Positions 1 to 5,769 of a stretch of DNA of 5,769 nt are shown one piece after another (position 1 is the stretch's first letter; each line of letters opens with the position of its first letter). A program made the translations under genes and the position numbers. The DNA is from Deltaproteobacteria bacterium (GTDB taxonomy: Bacteria; Desulfobacterota; Desulfobacteria; Desulfobacterales; JAFDDL01): the NCBI GenBank assembly GCA_019310865.1, contig JAFDDL010000616.1, positions 1-5,769 on the forward strand, given 5' to 3'. Below the pieces are notes generated by a model, which was not told where the DNA came from, did no database searches, and saw only the letters and a program-made list of their open reading frames with translations.

Positions 1-1887
1 ATGAAGGTCAGTGGAACGGAAACAGCCGCGCCCAATTACGGCAGCCTGTGCGTAAAGGGTCGTTTCGGTTTCGATTTCATTGCCGATGACAGCCGATTGA
101 CCACGCCGTTGATTAAGGAAAACGGAACCTTCAGGCAAGCCACCTGGGATGAGGCCCTGGATCGGGTTGCCCAAAATCTGACGAGAATCAAGGAAAAGAG
201 CGGGCCGGACAGCATTGGCCTGTTAACATCCGCCCGAATTTCCAACGAGGATAACTACATCGCCCAGAAATTTGCCCGGGCGGCTATCGGAACGAATAAT
301 GTCGATCATTGCGCCCGTCTCTGACATAGCTCCACCGTGGCCGGTCTGGCCGCATCGAATACCACGGAAAACCATCCCGTGCTGTCCTCCGTGGTCAAAC
401 GGGCCGTGACCCGTCGGGGCGCCAAGCTCATCGTGGTGGACCCGAGACGCATCAAAATCTCCCAGTTTTCAGACTATTATCTCAGGCCCAACCTCGGTAC
501 GGATGTGGTGTGGATCAACGGAATGATGCATGTGATCATCGCGGAAGAATTATATAATGAGGCCTTTGTTAAGGATCGGACCACCGGTTTTAAAGAGCTG
601 AAGGAAATGGTGAAGAAATTCACCCCCGACTATGTTGAAGCCCTCACCGGTATTCCGGCAAAGGAGCTGACCGAAGCGGCCCGGCTCTATGCCATGGCCC
701 CGGCGGGCAGCATTCTGTACTGCATGGGAATTACCCAGCATACGCACGGGACCGACAATGTGAAATCACTGGCCAATCTGGCCATGCTGTGCGGCAACCT
801 GGGCATCGAAGGCGGTGGGGTCAACCCGCTTCGCGGTCAGAATAATGTGCAGGGAGCCTGCGATATGGGCGGGCTGCCGGATGTGTATACCGGTTACCAG
901 AAAGTCATCGATCCCAAGGCGCGGGAGAAAATGGCGGCAGCGTGGAACGTCGACGAGTTGCCCGAAAAACCGGGTGCCACGGCAACGGAAATGGTCCCCA
1001 TGGCCCATGACGGCACCCTGAAGGCCATGTTCATTATCGGTGAAAATCCCCTTGTGTCGGATCCGGATCTGAATCATGCAGAAGCGAGCCTGAAACATCT
1101 TGAGTTTCTGGTTGTTCAGGACATATTCCTGACGGAAACCGCCCAATTGGCCGATGTGGTGCTGCCGGCAACCTGCTTTGCGGAAAAGGACGGTACCTTT
1201 TCCAACACCGAAAGACGGGTCCAGCTGATCCGTAAGGCCGTGACACCGCCGGGCCGGAGCCGGGATGACTGGGCGATTCTATGTGATCTATCCACCCGCA
1301 TGGGCTATGACATGTCCTATGCCGACAGCGAGGCTGTTTTCCAGGAAATTTGCCGGGTGACCCCCTCCTACGCTGGTATCAGCTACGACCGGATCGAAGC
1401 GGAAGGGCTTCACTGGCCGTGCCCCAATCCGGAGCATCCGGGAACACCGATTTTGCACCGGGAGCAGTTCACCCGGGGCAAGGGGCTGTTTCACGCCATC
1501 GATTACATTCCGCCGGCGGAGCAGGTCGATGATGAATACCCCATGTATTTGACGACCGGCCGGGTGTTGTATCATTACCACACCGGAACCATGACCATGA
1601 AAACCGACGGGCTCAATGAACGGGTACCGGAAAGTTTCGTGGAGATATCCGCGCAGGATGCTGCGGCAAATGGTCTGGCCGACGGCGGTACGGTCGCGGT
1701 GACCTCCAGGCGGGGATCCATCAACGCCCGTGTGAAAATATCGTCCAAGGCCGTTACCGGAACCGTGTTTATACCGTTTCACTTTGCCCAGGCCGCCGCC
1801 AACCGACTCACCAATGCCGCGTTGGATCCGGTATCCAAAATACCCGAATACAAGGTATGCGCCGTGAAACTGGCCCAGGCGGTTTAA
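1..1887 (+). CDS. fdhA: Selenocysteine-containing formate dehydrogenase, catalytic alpha subunit (5'-partial, internal in-frame deletion)
   Basis: Molybdopterin (bis-MGD) oxidoreductase that interconverts formate and CO2, probably in the cytoplasm. The frame stays open from 1 to the TAA at 1885-1887 except for one TGA at 322-324, read as selenocysteine (residue 108, window numbering). It lies in the motif DHCARL-U-HSSTVAGLA, where formate dehydrogenases carry Sec or Cys followed by His. Cys17 and Lys19 in LCVKGRFGFDF match the last cluster cysteine and the conserved lysine of E. coli FdhF (Cys42, Lys44). Arg278 in LRGQNNVQGACDMG matches its catalytic Arg333. The C-terminal MGD-binding region is intact (LTTGRVLYHYHTGTMT, then FHFAQAAANRLTN). 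The upstream CxxCxxxC cluster motif is absent, so the ATG at base 1 is probably an internal Met and the gene starts at least about 25 codons earlier. About 24 residues seem missing at residues 119/120. Partner subunits are not visible. Function is confident; activity is doubtful because of the deletion. Confidence 0.93.
322..324 (+). other. In-frame UGA decoded as selenocysteine (Sec108)
   Basis: The TGA falls exactly at the active-site position of the formate dehydrogenase family, flanked by CARL and HSSTVAGLA. The same frame continues as clear formate dehydrogenase sequence for another 520 codons. Automatic annotation would split the gene in two, inventing a false stop here and a false GTG start at 337. 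The SECIS-like hairpin downstream supports recoding rather than a nonsense mutation. The host must then carry selA, selB, selC and selD, which lie outside this window. Confidence 0.93.
325..360 (+). promoter_or_regulatory. Bacterial SECIS element (SelB-binding hairpin)
   Basis: A six-pair stem, GTGGCC (337-342) with GGCCGC (348-353) including one G-T wobble, closes on the five-base loop GGTCT (343-347). The loop sequence matches the apical loop of the E. coli fdhF SECIS. Its first G is 19 bases after the TGA, the same spacing as I recall for fdhF. U338 is the candidate for the unpaired or weakly paired U that SelB recognises. The element lies inside the coding sequence, as is normal for bacteria. 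The lower stem is less clear, and the apparent deletion junction at 355-360 may have changed it. Confidence 0.85.
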
Positions 1888-1889
1888 TC

Positions 1890-1893
1890 GAGG
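1890..1893 (+). promoter_or_regulatory. Ribosome binding site GAGG for the ASKHA-domain gene
   Basis: GAGG lies six bases before the ATG at 1900-1902, inside the 12-bp gap after the formate dehydrogenase stop codon. It fixes the start of the second gene and, with the short gap, supports translation from a shared mRNA. Confidence 0.75.
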
Positions 1894-1899
1894 ATCCAT

Positions 1900-3666
1900 A
1901 TGACTTTTGAAACCCATCCCATCAGTTTCCAACCCATGGGGCGAAAGCTGAGAGGCCGACAGGGCGAAACCATCATGGCGGTCGCCATTCGTGAAAACGT
2001 CCCCCTGCGCTCGGATTGCGGCAGCAAAGGCGTTTGCGCGAAATGCACGGTCATTGCCGAACCGGCCGAGCACCTGTCGTCGCTGTCCGAAGCGGAATTG
2101 GAGCGACTGAACGGCGAACAGATCTCCGCCAATTACCGGCTGGCTTGCCAGGTTACAATCCTGGGACCGATTACCGTCACCATACCCGAACAATTCATCG
2201 ACCGAAAATATGTAAAAGGGAAAACAGGCATTAAAGGCCGCTTCCCGTCAGACCCGCTGGTTGAACGTCTGCTTGTAGACCGGGCGGATCGGAAAGAATC
2301 CCGGGCCAAGAGCAAGGACATGGTGGACGAGATTCGGGTGAACGTTACCGACGCAAGCGGCAACGGGCTTCGCCTCTCTTCGCACCATAGCCTTCGCGCC
2401 CTGAGCATGCCCGAAGCGCTGCAGGGCGATTTGACCCTTGTCAATCACCGCGACAAGGGCGTAACGGCGGTGCTTGCCGGAAAACATCCCCGGGGTCTTG
2501 GCCTGGCGGTGGACATCGGCACCACAACGCTGGCAGCCTATCTATGCGACATGCAAAGCGGGGAGCTTCTCAGCTCGAGCGCGTCGGTCAATCCCCAGCG
2601 CCGGTATGGGGAGGATGTCATCAGCCGCATCGATTACGCGAATAAAGGGGCGGATAATCTGACGACCCTGCGGGATCTGGTGGTGGAAGGCATGAGTTTT
2701 CTGGCCCTGCGGTGTGTGGAAGAAGTTGGGGCGTCTCTTTCGGACATTGACGAAGTGGCCGTTGTGGGCAATACCACCATGGAGCATCTGTTTACCGGCA
2801 CGCATCCCGGTTCCCTGGGCATGTCGCCCTATTTACCCATCAACCGCGAACCCTTGCAACTGTGCGCCGATGACATTGGGTTCAATGTCAATCCAGGTAC
2901 CAATATTTACGTTTTTCCGGTGATATCCGGATTTGTGGGCGGTGACACCATGGGCGCTATTATTGCAGACGGGCTGCATCATCGGGATGACCGAAGCCTG
3001 ATTGTCGATATCGGCGGTATTCGGGCGGTTCCCGGCGCCATTTCAAATGTTGCCGTCGATCCGGACAACGGGGGCGTGACGTATCAGCTCATTGGGGAAT
3101 CGGATGCCATCAAACCCATGGGACTGTGCGGTTCCGGCATTATCGATGCGGTGGCAACTTTGCGAAAGGCCGGGATTATCGTGCCATCAGGCCGGTTTGA
3201 TGAATCCGCACCGGGCGTTTTGATTGATGAAAACGGCATGGCCAATGGCTTTGAGCTGGTGCCGGCGGAAAAGAGCGGCACGGGATCATCCATCTGCGTT
3301 AGCCTCAAGGATGTCCGGCAGATTCAGCTGGCCAAGGCGGCGCTTGCCGCCGGCATTTCTTATCTTCTGGAATACTCGAAAATAGATGATCTGGATCGAA
3401 CGGTGCTCACCGGTGCATTCGGCGCCAAGTTTGACTGGCGAAATGCCGTTGCCATCGGAATGCTGCCCAATTTGGTTGCGAAGGGAACGGTCCTGCCCAA
3501 GGAAAACCTGGCCGGTGTCGGTGCGATTATGGCCTTGCTGGACCGGAAAAAGCGAGCCGAGACGGCGCAGGTATATCAGGGCATCGAGTTTATCGAGCTG
3601 GCGGGCAGGCCGGATTTTCAGACCAAGCTTATCGAGCATATTAACTTCCCGGAACTGGATGGATAA
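1900..3666 (+). CDS. [2Fe-2S]/ASKHA (DUF4445) protein, RACo-like reductive activator of corrinoid proteins, with apparent internal deletion
   Basis: The family uses ATP hydrolysis and a low-potential [2Fe-2S] cluster to reduce inactive Co(II) corrinoid to active Co(I) in methyl-transfer proteins. Residues 1-97 form a plant-type ferredoxin domain with Cys40, Cys46, Cys49 (C-x5-C-x2-C) and Cys83 in YRLACQ. A linker region (about 98-198) precedes the ASKHA domain. That domain shows the first phosphate loop DIGTTT (205-210), NPQRRYGEDVISRI (231-244), VVGNTTM (288-294), SGFVGGDT (343-350), GLCGSGIIDA (408-417) and TGAFGAKFD (504-512). The second phosphate motif, normally DIGTNGE followed by about 30 conserved residues, reads DIGG and runs straight into IRAVPGAI (370-381). 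About 32 residues therefore appear to be missing, and the 588-residue length fits this. It starts 12 bp after the formate dehydrogenase gene with GAGG upstream, so the two are probably one operon. Family is confident; the exact corrinoid target is unknown, and ATPase activity is doubtful. Confidence 0.88.
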   Translation: MTFETHPISFQPMGRKLRGRQGETIMAVAIRENVPLRSDCGSKGVCAKCTVIAEPAEHLSSLSEAELERLNGEQISANYRLACQVTILGPITVTIPEQFIDRKYVKGKTGIKGRFPSDPLVERLLVDRADRKESRAKSKDMVDEIRVNVTDASGNGLRLSSHHSLRALSMPEALQGDLTLVNHRDKGVTAVLAGKHPRGLGLAVDIGTTTLAAYLCDMQSGELLSSSASVNPQRRYGEDVISRIDYANKGADNLTTLRDLVVEGMSFLALRCVEEVGASLSDIDEVAVVGNTTMEHLFTGTHPGSLGMSPYLPINREPLQLCADDIGFNVNPGTNIYVFPVISGFVGGDTMGAIIADGLHHRDDRSLIVDIGGIRAVPGAISNVAVDPDNGGVTYQLIGESDAIKPMGLCGSGIIDAVATLRKAGIIVPSGRFDESAPGVLIDENGMANGFELVPAEKSGTGSSICVSLKDVRQIQLAKAALAAGISYLLEYSKIDDLDRTVLTGAFGAKFDWRNAVAIGMLPNLVAKGTVLPKENLAGVGAIMALLDRKKRAETAQVYQGIEFIELAGRPDFQTKLIEHINFPELDG

Positions 3667-3806
3667 GTGGTTTCAAAACCTCATCTTATGCCCAATGGCG
3701 GCGTTCTCGCATTTTTGAAATCCTCGAAATAGTCCACTATGTCTGCGGTTTCAAAAAAGCAGCGGCCTTGCCCTTGAACATAATATAAGGCTTTGAAACC
3801 ACTTAT
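3663..3806. repeat. 144-bp imperfect palindrome between convergent genes (candidate dispersed palindromic repeat; possible bidirectional terminator)
   Basis: The left half, read against the reverse complement of the right half, aligns without gaps and matches at about 51 of 72 positions. The outer 18 bases (3663-3680 versus 3789-3806) match at 17. A second strong block pairs 3709-3718 with 3751-3760 (9 of 10). The centre is ATAGT-CC-ACTAT (3729-3740). The first bases of the element supply the TAA stop of the upstream gene (3664-3666). The other end stops 14 bp short of the glycosyltransferase stop codon. RNA from either strand would fold into a long hairpin, so it could end transcription from both sides. 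No target-site duplication is evident. The repeat nature is inferred from architecture; only one copy is in the window. Confidence 0.8.
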
Positions 3807-3820
3807 AGGATTTTATGAAT

Positions 3821-5161
3821 TCAGGGGGCCAATGCGGCGCTGCGAACCGGCGGATTGAGGTGAACCACGTTTCGCATTGGAAGCAGATTATCCGAATCGA
3901 GACATATACGTTCCCCGGTCAGGTGCGAAAGGATTTCCTCCAGACGATTGCGCAAAACCCGGTATGAGAAATGCTTGGCTGCGACCTGGTAATTATGCCG
4001 GCATATCTTCCGACGCCTGTCGCTGTCGGTGAGTATTTCCCGAACCGATTCCACGGTGCTTTGCGTAACGATGCCGTCCATTGTCACGAAATCAAACCCG
4101 AGCGGTTCAATATCCCGAATATAGGTTGAATACCGGTTGACCATCACCGGCTTTTGAAAATAGACCGCTTCCAGCAATGCATTGCCGAACCCTTCACAGA
4201 GGCTGGGAAATGTCACGAAGTCGGCATGCCGATAAGCGTCCCACAGGGAAAAGCGCTTGTCGCCGCCGGATATTCGATCAAAATGACCGGAAAGGTCGGT
4301 TTCCACAAATCGCAGATCCACGCCTTCCTGCCGGGCTCTTTGAATCAACCATCCATGATATTCAAAGCCCTCATCACCGGCTTCATGTGAAACCAACAGT
4401 TTACAATTTTCGATCTTCAACTGCTTGACCACCTCGATGGCATGCTCGATTCCTTTGCGCTGGACCACGCGGGTGGGCTGAAGAATAACAATATCGTCGG
4501 GCCCAAGCCCGTTGATCTGCCGAAAACCGTTGGTGATTTTATGGCGTAATGGTGGGTTTTCAAAGTCCATCATATTGGGAATATAAGTCGATGACACGCC
4601 GCTGCGATGGGCCAATTCCTCCCGGGCGGATGAATTGATGACCACGTGCGCCACTGTCGGCAATTTCGGCGGGAAGGCCATTTGAATATACTCCCCGATG
4701 CCGTTAACGGCATATCGGTCCCGCTCCCAGGCAAAATCGTGATGATGGGCAATGGTGGGGATTTGACTTTCCGATATGGTTTCGGCAAGGGCCAGCCCCA
4801 GGGGAACATTCATGGGGATTGTCAGGGCGTTTTGCACAACCAGAATATCGATGTTAAATTGGTGAATGAACTGATAAAGGTTTGCCTTGATTTTGGCTCG
4901 CAGTTCATGAATCATTTCAGTTATGGCAGGCTTTCGATTGGGTCTGCCCATGACATTTTGATTGATCCATTCAATTTTGGGGTGAAGAAAATGGGCCTCG
5001 GGCATCAGGAAGCTGCTTTCGGGCTCCCGCTCCAGTTCGCCGGCAAACCAGTAGCATGTGTGGCCGGCGTTTTCGAGAACTTCCGCCCATTTGAACGATT
5101 CGAGTGAAACACCATCCGTGCCGGAAAAACGCGTTGAGACAAATCCAAACCGTATGCTCAT
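3821..5161 (-). CDS. Glycosyltransferase, GT-B fold, family 4-like
   Basis: A 446-residue protein, probably cytosolic or membrane-peripheral, since no signal peptide or transmembrane segment is seen. It likely transfers a sugar from a nucleotide-sugar donor; acceptor and sugar cannot be told. The N-terminal Rossmann-like domain opens with FGFVSTRFSGTDGVSLES (5-22), the usual glycine-rich start of GT4 enzymes. An unusual aromatic and charged block, HHHDFAWERDRY (139-150), follows. The C-terminal domain has PTRVVQRKG (229-237), whose basic residues normally hold the donor phosphates, and the E-x7-E motif EGFGNALLE (323-331). Length is normal and no deletion is apparent. The start is supported by AAGAGG five bases upstream on the minus strand (5172-5167). 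It converges on the ASKHA gene, is alone on its strand here, and has no evident link to formate metabolism. A role in a compatible solute or surface polysaccharide is possible but unproven. Confidence 0.9.
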   Translation of the reverse strand: MSIRFGFVSTRFSGTDGVSLESFKWAEVLENAGHTCYWFAGELEREPESSFLMPEAHFLHPKIEWINQNVMGRPNRKPAITEMIHELRAKIKANLYQFIHQFNIDILVVQNALTIPMNVPLGLALAETISESQIPTIAHHHDFAWERDRYAVNGIGEYIQMAFPPKLPTVAHVVINSSAREELAHRSGVSSTYIPNMMDFENPPLRHKITNGFRQINGLGPDDIVILQPTRVVQRKGIEHAIEVVKQLKIENCKLLVSHEAGDEGFEYHGWLIQRARQEGVDLRFVETDLSGHFDRISGGDKRFSLWDAYRHADFVTFPSLCEGFGNALLEAVYFQKPVMVNRYSTYIRDIEPLGFDFVTMDGIVTQSTVESVREILTDSDRRRKICRHNYQVAAKHFSYRVLRNRLEEILSHLTGERICLDSDNLLPMRNVVHLNPPVRSAALAP

Positions 5162-5166
5162 GATAA

Positions 5167-5172
5167 CCTCTT
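5167..5172 (-). promoter_or_regulatory. Ribosome binding site AAGAGG for the glycosyltransferase gene
   Basis: Read on the minus strand, AAGAGG is followed by TTATC and then ATG at 5161-5159. Motif and five-base spacing are both good and decide the start codon. Confidence 0.75.
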
Positions 5173-5378
5173 GGACACCAGCCGTTGTGAAGCATCTAAA
5201 TTACTAAAACCGGTCTAACGTTAACTGTTTCGTCCTGAAGGCCAACAAATGCAAAATGCGAGCCAAATAAAAATAATTTTAATTAATAAGCAATAATAAC
5301 AATAGCTTGAAACGATAAAATCGGGTCAATGCCCTGTTGACGCAGGTATCGGGAGCGGATCTTCATGGAATCTATTTA

Positions 5379-5410
5379 GATATAAGGAATTTTTTTTCAC
5401 AACTTGTCAA
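5379..5410 (-). promoter_or_regulatory. Weak candidate promoter for the glycosyltransferase
   Basis: On the minus strand a perfect TTGACA (5410-5405) is followed by an A-tract and TATATC (5384-5379). The 20-base gap (19 for the overlapping TTATAT) is longer than optimal. It would give a leader of about 210 bases before the start at 5161. Only the hexamers support it. Confidence 0.25.
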
Positions 5411-5437
5411 TTTTTCAGTTGGTTGGTGCAGGCAGGC

Positions 5438-5466
5438 TTGACATCACAAAAAGGATGGGTTAACAA
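5438..5466 (+). promoter_or_regulatory. Weak candidate promoter reading rightward
   Basis: A perfect TTGACA (5438-5443) is followed, after the optimal 17 bases, by TAACAA (5461-5466), which matches the -10 consensus at only three positions. It would transcribe toward the palindrome at 5590-5753 and the window edge, where no gene is visible. Its -35 box faces away from the minus-strand TTGACA at 5410-5405, so the two could form a divergent promoter region. Confidence 0.25.
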
Positions 5467-5589
5467 TTTTTAGAAGAGTAAAACAACCACCGACTTTGCC
5501 TCCTTATACTATGTGCAATTATGATTCGACTGGAAATCCCATGGCAACCCAATAACGCCGTAATTCGGTGTGTTGCCATGTTCGAGATG

Positions 5590-5753
5590 CTAAGGGCTCG
5601 CGCGAAAATAACTTCACATTTTATGCGTCGATGCATCCCACCTGTCGGCGTTACGAAAATACAGAATATCCTGATATTCTTTAATTTTCGTGCCTTGCCA
5701 GCTGGGTGCCTCAACACCTAAAATTGTGAATTAATTGTTGCGCAAACCCTAAG
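5590..5753. repeat. 164-bp imperfect palindrome with a perfect inner hairpin (candidate dispersed palindromic repeat)
   Basis: The outer arms starting CTAAGGG (5590) and ending CCCTAAG (5753) match at about 21 of the first 28 positions when one is reverse-complemented. The match continues inward with small gaps. The core has ACGAAAAT (5653-5660) pairing with ATTTTCGT (5684-5691), and inside it GAATATC (5664-5670), CT, GATATTC (5673-5679), all perfect. Core and outer ends share the same centre at 5671.5. The whole unit therefore looks like one designed stem rather than chance pairing. It encodes no evident protein. Its sequence differs from the palindrome at 3663-3806, so it would be a separate family. 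The repeat nature is inferred. Confidence 0.72.
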
Positions 5754-5769
5754 AATCGGCTCTGTATGA

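Larger units (their letters stand above)
5173..5589. other. Intergenic region without a convincing gene, partly AT-rich
   Basis: This stretch separates the glycosyltransferase start from the second palindrome. It includes a strongly AT-rich run at about 5265-5315, a small inverted repeat GTCAA/TTGAC (5325-5341) and an eight-T tract (5390-5397). Two weak promoter candidates are listed separately. I see no tRNA or rRNA, and no open reading frame with protein-like composition and a good start site. Confidence 0.6.

Noticed and set aside
1..3. ATG at base 1 as the true start of the formate dehydrogenase
   Set aside because: Family members carry a CxxCxxxC cluster motif upstream of the Cys17 equivalent. 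Starting here would remove three of the four cluster ligands, so this is most likely an internal Met at the window edge.
337..1887. Separate gene starting at GTG 337
   Set aside because: The upstream and downstream frames are one formate dehydrogenase joined through the Sec codon. The GTG is an internal Val in the SECIS stem with no ribosome binding site.
1288..2193. 301-residue minus-strand open frame
   Set aside because: It lies opposite two clear conserved genes, spans their junction and has no family signature. It is a shadow of GC-rich codons.
3663..3806. Integron attC site or CRISPR repeat
   Set aside because: No GTTRRRY core sites at the ends, no integrase, and no regularly spaced direct repeats. 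The symmetry is a single full-length inverted repeat.
4646..5107. 153-residue plus-strand open frame inside the glycosyltransferase
   Set aside because: It is antisense to conserved GT4 sequence and lacks recognisable motifs or a good start site.
5380..5400. Eight-T tract as an intrinsic terminator
   Set aside because: No GC-rich hairpin lies immediately before it. On the minus strand it reads as the A-tract in the candidate promoter spacer.
5460..5721. Small open frames of 85 (-) and 66 (+) residues
   Set aside because: Both run across the long palindrome at 5590-5753, which explains open frames on both strands. Neither has a convincing ribosome binding site or a known family.

Overview
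The window suggests an anaerobic, selenocysteine-using bacterium with the Wood-Ljungdahl (reductive acetyl-CoA) pathway. A sulfate-reducing Desulfobacterota lineage is my best guess. This rests on a selenocysteine formate dehydrogenase followed 12 bp later by a corrinoid-activating type Fe-S/ASKHA ATPase, and on general protein style. It is inference, because no phylogenetic marker is present.

Layout. (1) 1-1887 (+): catalytic alpha subunit of a molybdenum/tungsten formate dehydrogenase, cut at its 5' end by the window edge. It is read through an in-frame TGA (322-324) that is almost certainly selenocysteine, with a SECIS hairpin immediately downstream. (2) 1900-3666 (+): a protein with an N-terminal [2Fe-2S] ferredoxin domain and a C-terminal ASKHA ATPase domain (DUF4445/RACo-like), probably co-transcribed with the first gene. 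(3) 3663-3806: a 144-bp near-symmetric palindrome between two convergent genes. (4) 3821-5161 (-): a GT-B fold, family 4-like glycosyltransferase. (5) 5162-5769: about 600 bp with no convincing gene. It is AT-rich, holds weak divergent promoter candidates, and contains a second, unrelated long palindrome (5590-5753) centred on a perfect inner hairpin.

How the genes fit together. Formate dehydrogenase interconverts CO2 and formate, the first step of the methyl branch of the Wood-Ljungdahl pathway. RACo-type proteins use ATP and a reduced [2Fe-2S] cluster to return inactive Co(II) corrinoid to Co(I), for example in the corrinoid Fe-S protein at the end of that branch. The pair therefore looks like part of a one-carbon metabolism locus. 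The glycosyltransferase is on the other strand and appears to be a separate unit.

Main oddities. Both metabolic genes appear to carry an internal in-frame deletion in a highly conserved segment. About 24 residues are missing from the dehydrogenase just after the selenocysteine region, and about 32 from the second phosphate-loop region of the ASKHA domain. Either the locus is decaying or altered, or the assembly lost short segments. The two palindromes, of different sequence but the same architecture, look like members of dispersed palindromic repeat families.
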